Shown here: positions 1-7,102 of the stretch, one piece after another
Numbering within the stretch: position 1 is the stretch's first letter
Layout of the letters: each line of letters opens with the position of its first letter
DNA from: MGOM01 sp035693825
Lineage (GTDB): Bacteria > Chloroflexota > Anaerolineae > Anaerolineales > E44-bin32
DNA: 13,971 nucleotides
Direction of reading: 5' to 3'
Assembly (NCBI GenBank): GCA_035693825.1
Contig: DASSGB010000094.1
Coordinates: 1 to 13,971, forward strand
The notes under the pieces: generated by a model
Database searches by the model: none
Seen by the model: only the letters and a program-made list of their open reading frames with translations
Told to the model about the DNA's origin: nothing
Position numbers and translations under genes: made by a program

Positions 1-1234
1 TGGGATACAGCCTCCAGAGAACGTATCCGCCCCAGTTGTAAGAATGGAAGAAGATCCCCGAAGCAGGCCGGGCGGCGAGCCACTCAAACGCCTGTGTGGG
101 AATCGTCCTGGCGACGTGGGCCTCCAGGCTGCGCGGCTGAAGCTGGAGCGAGCCCCACAGGATGGCAGCGACAGTCAGCGCCACGGCTAAGACCATGTTG
201 ACCGGCCGAGTGAGTCGCTCGTTGAGCGGTCGACTTCGCGGCCACAGGTGTTCCCATCGCTCCAGACTCGAGGTGAGATGCCGCGCAAGGATCGGAGCCA
301 CGACCAGAGCGAAGGGGGCGATGTTGCGCGCCGCCAGCAACCCCAGCGTGGTAAAGGCCGCCCCGCGCACAACCTCCGTCGCTGTCATCGGCCGGCGACT
401 GCCGGCCACGCTCAGAAGCAAGAGCACCAGCATGGCTAGAAACGGCTGGGTCGCCGCCGAGTGAAAATCGGGCGACTGCCATTCCTGGATGTAGAGCTGG
501 AGAGCCTCGATGGAGACCGTCTTCCACGGGTACAGCAGCATCTGCCATCCGAAAGGATTGACACCGACGGCCACAGCCGAGATCGAAGCCCAGCCCACCC
601 ACCGGCCGAGGGCGGCTTTCCGAGAACGCCAGGCCTGATCGAGTCGAATGCCTCGCGCCGGGTCGCCAACAGCGATTTCCAGAATCTCGGCCACGACCGA
701 CGCGCCGACCAGGATCAGACCGATGGCGAAGCCTCCGTGCAGGTTGGCCCACACGGCAAACACGACAGGCAACAGCCACAGACGTCTCGGCGAAGCCCGG
801 GCTCCATCGAGGATCCACAACGTGATCCCCGTGAGGGCAAATGAAAGGATCTGCGGGCGGGCGGACCAGTAGATGGACGAAGTCACGGCCGCCAGCAACA
901 GAACCGCCGACCGCAGAAGGAGCGGCCCCTCGAGGAGTGGCCAAACTGCGACCAGTCCGACGAGCACAGAGACCGCGGTCAGCAGACTGAGGGCGCCCAA
1001 CCCGCCTGCCCCGAACAGGCCTCGCATCACGATCTGCGCCAGCCATCCCGGATAGATCCATTCGGCGCCTTGCATCGTCGAGGAGAAGACGTCTTGGCGG
1101 AGGATTTCGCCGTGTGAAAGAATCCAATCGCCGGCGCGCAGGTGCCACCAGGTATCGGTATCGATCGAGGGGCGGATGGCCATCGCCAGCACGGCCAGAA
1201 ACGTCAGGTAAGGAACGAGCCGGCGAAAGCTCAC
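1..1234 (-). CDS. Polytopic membrane protein, GT-C-like (3' end outside the window)
   Basis: This reading frame starts at a GTG (1232-1234) and stays open for 411 codons to the left edge, so the C-terminus is missing. The GTG lies 3 nt after the stop of the upstream gene, with a GAGAGG ribosome-binding site 6 nt before it, which fixes the start and implies translational coupling. A first membrane segment is followed by DTDTWWHLRAGDWIL at about residues 25-39 and then QDVFSSTMQGAEWIYPGWLAQ. This resembles a recurring bacterial membrane family with a D-x-D-T-W-W-H-L signature in the first outer loop. Many hydrophobic segments follow. Near the edge, YNWGGYVLWRLYP resembles the C-terminal WGGYL-W-R motif of the same proteins. 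The acidic first loop fits GT-C fold enzymes that use polyprenyl-phosphate sugars, but no donor, acceptor or activity can be read from the sequence. Coding is certain; the function is only a class guess. Confidence 0.85.
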   Translation of the reverse strand, partial: MSFRRLVPYLTFLAVLAMAIRPSIDTDTWWHLRAGDWILSHGEILRQDVFSSTMQGAEWIYPGWLAQIVMRGLFGAGGLGALSLLTAVSVLVGLVAVWPLLEGPLLLRSAVLLLAAVTSSIYWSARPQILSFALTGITLWILDGARASPRRLWLLPVVFAVWANLHGGFAIGLILVGASVVAEILEIAVGDPARGIRLDQAWRSRKAALGRWVGWASISAVAVGVNPFGWQMLLYPWKTVSIEALQLYIQEWQSPDFHSAATQPFLAMLVLLLLSVAGSRRPMTATEVVRGAAFTTLGLLAARNIAPFALVVAPILARHLTSSLERWEHLWPRSRPLNERLTRPVNMVLAVALTVAAILWGSLQLQPRSLEAHVARTIPTQAFEWLAARPASGIFFHSYNWGGYVLWRLYP

Positions 1235-1237
1235 GGG

Positions 1238-2860
1238 TTACCTCTCGACGATCCCCAACGTTTCCGGGGCGACCGCTCGGCTCAGGTCGTGGAAGACGTG
1301 GTAGCCGCCGACTTCCGATTCGCGGAACGTAACTCCTTCGGAGGCGAAGGCCTCCCGAAGGTAGGCCTCGAGCCACGGCTGAGCCGATGTGATGTACGCC
1401 ACTCGCGGGCTGGCGAGCACCAATGGACCGTAGCCGGGATATCGATCGTCGCGGGAGGTGTAGCGGAAGTCGGAATGGTACGGAAGCCGTGGCACGAACA
1501 CCAATGTCTCCCGGCTCAGGAAGGCCAGCGGATAGCTGATCCAGTATGTCGTGTAGCCGCGAGTTTCGCCGATGTCGCCGAGAAACGCCATCAGCCGGGA
1601 GTCCGAGGCCGTGTCGCGCCGCGCGGCGGCATCGAATTGCGTTGTGATCCCCGGCGGGCGGCGGAGCGCTGTCTGGAGGTTGCCCCAGGCTGAGAAGGCC
1701 AGGACGATGGCGAGCGCTGCGACCGCCCAGGCGGGCCGCGTGCGGCTTTGGATCTCGTCGATCAGCGCGCCACCGACGATCGTCAGGGCCATCGACAGGG
1801 GAAGGAAATACCGTCCCGACGGATCGGCCCCGAAGGGCGTGAAAAGGAATCCGATGATGAGCACGAAGGCGACGCCGGCCAATAACCTTCCCACACGTGG
1901 GGCCTTCACCGTGGACCGGTGGGGGTGAAGGGCCCGCACAATCGCCAGAATCCAGAAGGCAATGGCGAACGGAAGGAGCGGGATCGCCAGCAGCGTGGCT
2001 TCCCACGGCGGGCGCGCCCCGAACAACACCGTGGGGCCGAAAAGAAGGAGGTTGAGCCCGTGGGAGATGACGGCTGCGCCGAAGTCCGCGGAGGAAGCCC
2101 CGGCGATGGCGCTACCGGTCAGTTCGCGAATCAAGACGTCAAATCCGTTTCCGAGTCCCCACACCACGAGCGGCGCGGCCCCGAGGATGCCGCCGGCGAT
2201 GACCGCCCCGGCCCGAAGGAAGACCCCGCGCGGCTCACGCCGGGCCCATCGCGCCAGCAGGAACGCTGATGACGGGAGGGAATACACGAGCGTCAGCCCG
2301 AACGTCCAGAAGGCGAAACCGGCCAGCGCTCCCCAGGCCGCGAAGCCAAGCGTACTTGCCCGTTCATCGTCGAGTGCGATGGTCGCGAGCAGCAGCAGAT
2401 TGCCCAGCAGTAGAGCTTCGCCATAGCCGCCGATCGAGACCGTCGTGTACAGCGTCGTGTTGACCACCGGAATGGCGGCCAGGAGACCCGCTCCCCAGGT
2501 TCCCCACGTCCCAAGGCCTGCACGCAAGGCGAGCGCCACCGTCGTGGCGACAGTCCCCGCGTACAGCAGGGCCTGCACAATGCGGATCACGAGAACGCTT
2601 TCTCCACCGATGGCAAACGCGCCGGCCACCAGGGCTGCGTCGGTGCTCCCAAGGTACGCCTGACCATAGAAGAACGTCGGCCATCGGCCGGACAGGATGT
2701 GCCGGGCCATGAGGCCGACAATGGCTTCGTCGGAATAGAAAGGAAAAGCCTCGAGCGCCAGAAGAACGGCTTTGAACGCAAGCGATATCAGGGCGCAGAT
2801 GGCGGCGATCTTCAGCAGGCCGGAAGGGAGCCCCTTCGGCTTGGCCGGCTCCATTCCCAT
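1238..2860 (-). CDS. GT-C-type (family 39-like) membrane glycosyltransferase, putative
   Basis: The product is 540 aa, starting at ATG 2858-2860. The frame is open a further 108 codons upstream, but that stretch is charged, has no membrane segment and lies antisense to the next gene, so it is rejected. After a first membrane helix (about residues 16-36) comes FYSDEAIVGLMARHIL (residues 41-56), with the acidic pair D44-E45. It is followed by FFYGQAYLGS (63-72), a pattern common in dolichyl-phosphate-mannose-type GT-C enzymes. About ten hydrophobic segments follow, including a loop with DPSGRYFLPL near the last helices. A soluble tail of roughly 110 residues is rich in Arg, Tyr and Asp. In this family the loop-1 acidic residue is the candidate catalytic base, acting on a lipid-linked sugar outside the cell; that role is inferred here. 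The gene is first in a two-gene operon with the neighbour 3 nt downstream. Sugar and acceptor are unknown. Confidence 0.85.
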   Translation of the reverse strand: MGMEPAKPKGLPSGLLKIAAICALISLAFKAVLLALEAFPFYSDEAIVGLMARHILSGRWPTFFYGQAYLGSTDAALVAGAFAIGGESVLVIRIVQALLYAGTVATTVALALRAGLGTWGTWGAGLLAAIPVVNTTLYTTVSIGGYGEALLLGNLLLLATIALDDERASTLGFAAWGALAGFAFWTFGLTLVYSLPSSAFLLARWARREPRGVFLRAGAVIAGGILGAAPLVVWGLGNGFDVLIRELTGSAIAGASSADFGAAVISHGLNLLLFGPTVLFGARPPWEATLLAIPLLPFAIAFWILAIVRALHPHRSTVKAPRVGRLLAGVAFVLIIGFLFTPFGADPSGRYFLPLSMALTIVGGALIDEIQSRTRPAWAVAALAIVLAFSAWGNLQTALRRPPGITTQFDAAARRDTASDSRLMAFLGDIGETRGYTTYWISYPLAFLSRETLVFVPRLPYHSDFRYTSRDDRYPGYGPLVLASPRVAYITSAQPWLEAYLREAFASEGVTFRESEVGGYHVFHDLSRAVAPETLGIVER

Positions 2861-2869
2861 CGCTATAAT
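2841..2869 (+). promoter_or_regulatory. Sigma70-type promoter of the plus-strand GT-C pair; leaderless start
   Basis: TTGGCC (2841-2846), a 17-bp spacer and a perfect TATAAT (2864-2869) precede the GTG start at 2876 by 6 nt. Normal -10-to-start spacing puts transcription initiation at or within a base or two of the GTG. There is no purine-rich ribosome-binding site before it. The -10 lies in the 15-bp gap between divergent genes, and the -35 lies inside the opposite gene's first codons. Read on the minus strand, GATTAT (2870 to 2865) overlaps it as a weaker -10 for the other gene. Confidence 0.7.
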
Positions 2870-2875
2870 CCGTCT

Positions 2876-4393
2876 GTGCCCACGCGCCGCTGGCTGAGGC
2901 CGGACGTCGTCATTCCCCTCCTGGCGATCTTCGCCCGTGTGATCCCCGGGCCGCGGCCGATCGACGACGCTTTCATCACGTTTCGCTATGCCCGCAACTT
3001 CCTCTCGGGCGAAGGGCTGGTCTTCAATCCAGGCGAGCCCGTCTTCGGCATCACGACGCCTCTCTTCGTCGCCGCGCTCGTCCTGCTGGCAGCCCTCACC
3101 GGCGGCATCCACGCTCCCTTCCCGTGGCTGGCGCTGGGCTTCAGCGCTGCCGCCGATGGGATGACCTGCTGGCTTCTCCTGCAACTGGGGGACATGCTAG
3201 GTAGCCGAACCGCTGGGACTCTGGCCGCTTTGGTCTGGGCCGTGTCGCCCATGTCGGTCACCTTCGCCATTGGTGGAATGGAAACGAGCTTGTTCGTCCT
3301 TCTGCTGGCGGCGACATTGTACTTCCATTTGAAACGGCGACCCGCGAGCTCGGCCCTTTGCGCGGGCCTGAGCCTGGTGGCCAGGCCGGATGGCGCGCTC
3401 CTGGTGTTGCCGATTGCGGCGGACCGACTTCGCCAGATCGTCCGCGACAAGCGTGCGGAAGGGTCGCCCGCGTTCCGCTGGCGCGAAGGCCTGGCGCTTG
3501 CGGCGCCCGTGGCGATCTGGTCGCTGATGGCCTTCGTCATGTACGGATCGCCTATTCCTCATTCGATCGTCGCCAAGGCCGCGGCCTACCATCTCCCGCG
3601 AGAGGCTGCCTTCGTGCGGCTCTTGCAGCACGTGAGCACGCCTTTCATCGAGCACGAAGTGCTAGGGTTAGGCTGGATCGGCATCGGCCTCGTGCTGTAC
3701 CTGGCGCTTTTCGGCCTCGGTGCGGTGTCGGCCATACGACGCCGAACCGACGCATGGCCGCTGTTCGCGTTCCCAATCCTGTACGTCGTCGCATACTCGT
3801 TTGCCAATCCGCTGATCTTCCGCTGGTACCTCACACCCCCTCTGCCCTTCTACTTCCTGGGCATATTCCTGGGATTCGATCGCCTCGCCCACGACCTGCG
3901 CGTTGCGTGGCTGGCCTGGGCCTTCGGCCTCGCGGCATTGGTGGCAACGCTCAACGCCTGGGCGTTCGTGCCGGATCACGGGCCGCGGCGCCCCGCCCCC
4001 GAGATGGCATTCATACGACTCGAGGACGTCTACGGGCAGGCCGGCGCCGCCCTCGCGCCCCGCCTGAAGGCGGATGACGTTGTGGCAGCCGGCGATATTG
4101 GCGTCCTCGGATTCGTGACCGGGGCGCGCATCCTCGACCTGGTGGGGCTGGTCTCACCCGTGTCTGCGAGTTATTATCCGCTTCCGGACTCGGCCTACGT
4201 CATCAACTTCGCCGTTTCACCCGATCTGGTCGCCGATCAACAACCGGATTTCGTCGTCCTGCTCGAGGTCTACGGGCGAGAGACCCTGCTCAAGGACGAT
4301 CGATTCGTCCACGCCTACAGTCTCATCGGGACCATCCCCACCGACCTGTACGGCAGTCGAGGCATGCTGCTTTACGAGCGCACGACGCGATGA
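2876..4393 (+). CDS. GT-C-type membrane glycosyltransferase-like protein
   Basis: The product is 505 aa, starting at GTG 2876-2878. An in-frame ATG at 2699 would add 59 polar residues antisense to the divergent gene and is rejected. The TATAAT box 6 nt before the GTG supports a leaderless message. After a first hydrophobic segment (11-24) comes PIDDAFITFRYARNFLSGEG (residues 28-47), then LVFNPGEPVFGITTPLF. This is the first-loop pattern of bacterial GT-C proteins resembling the actinobacterial arabinosyltransferase AftB group and family 39; D30 and D31 are candidate catalytic acids. Roughly nine to eleven membrane segments follow. The soluble tail from about residue 370 holds GDIGVLGFVTGARILDLVGL (406-425), a recurring motif in these proteins. 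The stop overlaps the next start by 4 nt (ATGA), so the two genes are co-translated. The substrate is unknown; the name AftB is not justified. Confidence 0.85.
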   Translation: MPTRRWLRPDVVIPLLAIFARVIPGPRPIDDAFITFRYARNFLSGEGLVFNPGEPVFGITTPLFVAALVLLAALTGGIHAPFPWLALGFSAAADGMTCWLLLQLGDMLGSRTAGTLAALVWAVSPMSVTFAIGGMETSLFVLLLAATLYFHLKRRPASSALCAGLSLVARPDGALLVLPIAADRLRQIVRDKRAEGSPAFRWREGLALAAPVAIWSLMAFVMYGSPIPHSIVAKAAAYHLPREAAFVRLLQHVSTPFIEHEVLGLGWIGIGLVLYLALFGLGAVSAIRRRTDAWPLFAFPILYVVAYSFANPLIFRWYLTPPLPFYFLGIFLGFDRLAHDLRVAWLAWAFGLAALVATLNAWAFVPDHGPRRPAPEMAFIRLEDVYGQAGAALAPRLKADDVVAAGDIGVLGFVTGARILDLVGLVSPVSASYYPLPDSAYVINFAVSPDLVADQQPDFVVLLEVYGRETLLKDDRFVHAYSLIGTIPTDLYGSRGMLLYERTTR

Positions 4394-5709
4394 AGGCTTT
4401 CCTTGGCTCGTTCGGCGCTGAGATCGCACTCCTGATCGGCCTGGTTGCCTTCGCCCTGTGGGGCATCCCCCTCGTACCTTTCCATCCGGATGAGGCTTCG
4501 CTCCTGTACGAGAGCCGGGACTTGGAATTGCTGACCACGGATCCGCTAGGGATGGCCTGGCAGCCGGGAAGCGAGCTTTCGCCGGAAATGGAATACCGGC
4601 TGCTCAACGGACCGCTGCCGAAGTATGTCCTCGGGCTCGGGAGAAGGATCGCCGGCTTCGGCCCCGAAGACGTTTCCGTGGATTGGGACTGGTCGAAGAA
4701 TTGGGAGGCGAACGTCTCGGCCGGCGCCCTGCCCTCGCATCCGTTGTTGAACGGCGCGCGCACAGCGGGCACGCTGGCGATGCTGGCGGCCGTCGCCCTC
4801 ATCTATTTCGCCGGACGACTCCTGCGCGGCCGCGCCCTCGGGTTTGCAGCGGCGTTTCTCCTGGGGCTGAATGCGCTGGCGCTTCTCCATGGCCGGCGCG
4901 CGATGGCGGAAGGAACTCTCCTGTTGGCGCTTTGCCTCTCCGTCATCGGGCTTCTCGTCGCCCATCGCCGACCATGGCTGGCAGGATTGACCCTGGCTCT
5001 GGCGGTCACCTCCAAAGCCTCGACGCTGGCACTGGTGCCCGTAGGCCTGCTGGCGAGCATGTGGTCCGAGGAGCTTTCGACACAGACCATCGCCTCCATC
5101 ATCCGCCGGGCCGCATGGTTTGTGCTCGCGTTTGTCGGCCTCAGCTGGCTCTTGCAGCCAGTCTTGTGGCGTCATCCCGTGCTGGGATTGAAGGCGATGT
5201 GGGCCGAGCGGCAGGAGCTCGTTGCTCGCCAGATGGCGGACATCCAGGCGATCGCGCCGGACCACGTCTTGCCGAATTTGCCCCAGCGGGCCGCCGTGCT
5301 CGTGGGGAACCTCTTTGTGGCTCCCCTTCAATTCGCCGAGGTCGGCAACTACCTGGCCGAGACGCAGTCTGCCGAAGACGCGTATGAGCGCATCTTCGGC
5401 CACAATCTCCTGCGAGGCTCCGCCGGAGGAGGGTTGTCGCTCGCCCTCACGCTTCTGGGTGTGATCTGGGGCTGGCGAGCGATGCGCAGGGGCTCGTCCA
5501 GGAATCGCAGGATGCTGATCCTGTTGCTCGCGGCGACGATCTTCCAGGGCGCGGCGCTCGTCGCGGCCATCCCGCTTCCGTTCCAACGCTACACGCTGCC
5601 CATGTTGCCCTTCCTGTGTTTGTGGCAGGCCTGCGGCCTCACGGGCGGATGGACACGCGCCGGGAAAACCACAGCGCCGCCCACGAGGGGCGGCGCCGGC
5701 GACATTTGA
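4390..5709 (+). CDS. Family 39-like membrane glycosyltransferase, putative
   Basis: The product is 439 aa. The ATG overlaps the upstream stop in an ATGA junction, which sets the start and indicates coupling. A first membrane helix (about 11-28) is followed by PFHPDEASLLYESRDLELL (from residue 30). HPDEA, with D34 and E35, is the canonical first-loop acidic motif of family 39/ArnT-like GT-C enzymes. Later HGRRAMAEGTLLLAL matches the usual R-x-A-M-x-E/D segment before helix 4 or 5. Further hydrophobic segments run to about residue 420. At 439 aa it is shorter than typical 500-600 aa members and lacks a large soluble tail. The last ~15 residues are low-complexity (TTAPPTRGGAGDI), and their DNA forms the perfect hairpin that probably terminates rpoD on the other strand. 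Sugar donor and acceptor are unknown. Confidence 0.83.
   Translation: MKAFLGSFGAEIALLIGLVAFALWGIPLVPFHPDEASLLYESRDLELLTTDPLGMAWQPGSELSPEMEYRLLNGPLPKYVLGLGRRIAGFGPEDVSVDWDWSKNWEANVSAGALPSHPLLNGARTAGTLAMLAAVALIYFAGRLLRGRALGFAAAFLLGLNALALLHGRRAMAEGTLLLALCLSVIGLLVAHRRPWLAGLTLALAVTSKASTLALVPVGLLASMWSEELSTQTIASIIRRAAWFVLAFVGLSWLLQPVLWRHPVLGLKAMWAERQELVARQMADIQAIAPDHVLPNLPQRAAVLVGNLFVAPLQFAEVGNYLAETQSAEDAYERIFGHNLLRGSAGGGLSLALTLLGVIWGWRAMRRGSSRNRRMLILLLAATIFQGAALVAAIPLPFQRYTLPMLPFLCLWQACGLTGGWTRAGKTTAPPTRGGAGDI
5674..5696 (-). terminator. Probable intrinsic terminator of rpoD, inside the opposing gene
   Basis: GCGCCGCCC (5674-5682) and GGGCGGCGC (5688-5696) form a perfect 9-bp stem with a 5-nt loop. 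On the minus strand the stem is followed by TGTGGTTTT (5673 to 5665), a short U-rich run. On the plus strand the following bases are not T-rich. Its position 24 nt beyond the rpoD stop suits an rpoD terminator, yet it is encoded within the last codons of the convergent gene ending at 5709. Confidence 0.6.
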
Positions 5710-5719
5710 AGGAACCGGA

Positions 5720-7006
5720 TCACTCGCGCAGGTAGTCGGACAACCTTCGGCGGTGGGTCGGATGGCGCAGGCGGCTGAGCGCCTGAGCCTCGATCTGCCG
5801 CACGCGTTCACGCGTCACGCCCATCTTGCGGCCGACTTCCTCCAGCGTGTAGCTCTGCCCATCCAGCAGGCCGTAACGCAGTTGCAGGATGCGCACTTCG
5901 CGCGGCGGGAGTGTGCTCAGCACATCCTGCAAGTGCTCCCGCAACAGATTCTGCGTCACCGTGTCCGCCGGCGCGGGCGCTTCCTCGTCCTCGATGAAAT
6001 CGCCGAGCACCGAGTCCTCTTCCTCATCCGTGGGAGTCTCGAGCGACAGCGGTCGCCGGGCGACCTGGATCATGTTCTCGACTTTCTTCGGCGAGACGGT
6101 GAGCGCGTCGGCCAGCTCTTCCGTGGATGGATCCCGACCCAGGCGCTGGGTGAGCTGGTGCGACACGCGCAGCAGTTTGTTGATCTGGTCGCCCATGTGC
6201 ACCGGAACGCGGATCGTTCGGCCCTGATCGGCGATGGCCCGCGTGACCGCCTGGCGAATCCACCAGGTGGCATAGGTCGAGAACTTGTGGCCGCGCCGAT
6301 AGTCGAACTTCTTGGCGGCGCGGATCAGCCCGATGTTGCCTTCCTGGATGAGATCCAGGAACGGGACACCGCGCCCCATGTATTTCTTGGCCACGCTGAT
6401 CACCAGCCGCGAGTTGGCCGTGATCAGGTGTTCGCGGGCGGCCCAGCCGTCCTCGATGATCATCTGCAGCTCACGCCGGCGCTTCATCGACACCGGGGCG
6501 CTGGCCAGGACCTCGCGCGCCTTGCGGCCGCGTTCGATGCGTTTGGCCAGGCTGACCTCTTCCTCGGCCGTGAGCAGGGGCACGCGGCCGACTTCCTTCA
6601 GGTACAACCCGACCGTATCGTCCGCATCGATGCTCGAGAGGTACGCCTCGTCCTCTTCCGGCTCGTCGGCGGCGCCGTCGTCATCGCTGAGGTCTTCGTC
6701 CGGGCCCGTTTCCGGCTCGACGACGTCATCGTGGTACGGCACGCCGGCCGCCAGCAGCGCGGCGTAGGCTTCCTCCAACTGGTCGATGTCGCGCTCGGCC
6801 TCGGGGAAGTAGGTCAGGATATCGTCGATCGTGACGAATCCGCGTTCCTTGCCTACCTCGATCAGCTGGTCGATCGCCGGATTCTCCTCCTCGGGCTGCG
6901 TGCTCTCCTCCAGGAGAATCGGCTCATCCTCGAGCTCCACACGCTCGACCTTGCGCCTCTTGCGGACGTCCTTCGTCTTTTTCGTTTTGATTGTTTTCTT
7001 GGCCAT
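5720..7006 (-). CDS. rpoD: Primary RNA polymerase sigma factor RpoD/SigA
   Basis: The product is 428 aa and directs core RNA polymerase to housekeeping promoters. ATG 7004-7006 is preferred over an in-frame TTG two codons upstream, because a GGA lies 8 nt before the ATG. A Lys-rich start and acidic stretch precede region 1.1 (about 45-95). A very acidic linker follows (about 98-128). Region 1.2 contains DDTVGLYLKEVGRVPLL (129-145). Region 2 runs from about 178 to 282 with NSRLVISVAKKYMGRGVPFL, FDYRRGHKFSTYATWWIRQA and TIRVPVHM. Region 3 is about 282-350. Region 4 (from about 355) has LPPREVRILQLRYGLLDG and the helix-turn-helix TLEEVGRKMGVTRERVRQIE. All core regions are intact. It lies 96 nt downstream of the DUF4340 gene on the same strand and has its own promoter, so some read-through from the ABC operon is possible. 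It converges with the GT-C pair, the stops being only 10 bp apart. Confidence 0.97.
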   Translation of the reverse strand: MAKKTIKTKKTKDVRKRRKVERVELEDEPILLEESTQPEEENPAIDQLIEVGKERGFVTIDDILTYFPEAERDIDQLEEAYAALLAAGVPYHDDVVEPETGPDEDLSDDDGAADEPEEDEAYLSSIDADDTVGLYLKEVGRVPLLTAEEEVSLAKRIERGRKAREVLASAPVSMKRRRELQMIIEDGWAAREHLITANSRLVISVAKKYMGRGVPFLDLIQEGNIGLIRAAKKFDYRRGHKFSTYATWWIRQAVTRAIADQGRTIRVPVHMGDQINKLLRVSHQLTQRLGRDPSTEELADALTVSPKKVENMIQVARRPLSLETPTDEEEDSVLGDFIEDEEAPAPADTVTQNLLREHLQDVLSTLPPREVRILQLRYGLLDGQSYTLEEVGRKMGVTRERVRQIEAQALSRLRHPTHRRRLSDYLRE

Positions 7007-7017
7007 TCTCAAAATCC

Positions 7018-7046
7018 AGAATACAGCGAAACCATACCGAAATCAA
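7018..7046 (-). promoter_or_regulatory. Candidate rpoD promoter
   Basis: Read on the minus strand, TTGATT (7046 to 7041) and TATTCT (7023 to 7018) are separated by exactly 17 bp. Each matches its consensus in four of six positions, including the key A2 and T6 of the -10. Predicted initiation is near 7011, only about 5 nt before the rpoD ATG, so the message would be nearly leaderless. Confidence 0.5.
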
Positions 7047-7102
7047 CTTCCGTCGTGTACCGACCGGTGTTCATGCGATTCTTCACCAACGCCTCCCATG
7101 GG

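Noticed and set aside
84..2006. A 640-codon minus-strand frame across the two leftmost genes.
   Set aside because: It is offset from the true frames, crosses the junction between two real membrane proteins, and reads as Arg/Pro/Gly-rich sequence typical of a shadow frame.
2699..2875. N-terminal extension of the plus-strand gene to an upstream ATG.
   Set aside because: The added residues are polar, lie antisense to the start of the divergent gene, and would bypass the TATAAT placed exactly for the GTG at 2876.
2861..3184. 108-codon N-terminal extension of the minus-strand gene starting at 2860.
   Set aside because: Charged, non-homologous-looking sequence antisense to the opposite gene; the membrane-protein pattern begins only after 2860.
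7010..7012. TTG as the rpoD start, two codons upstream of the ATG.
   Set aside because: The only SD-like GGA is 2 nt from the TTG but 8 nt from the ATG, and MAKK is a normal beginning for the protein.
7097..7102. Small palindrome CATGGG/CCCATG region after the DUF4340 gene considered as a terminator.
   Set aside because: No loop or T-run follows; the stem is too short to stop transcription before rpoD.
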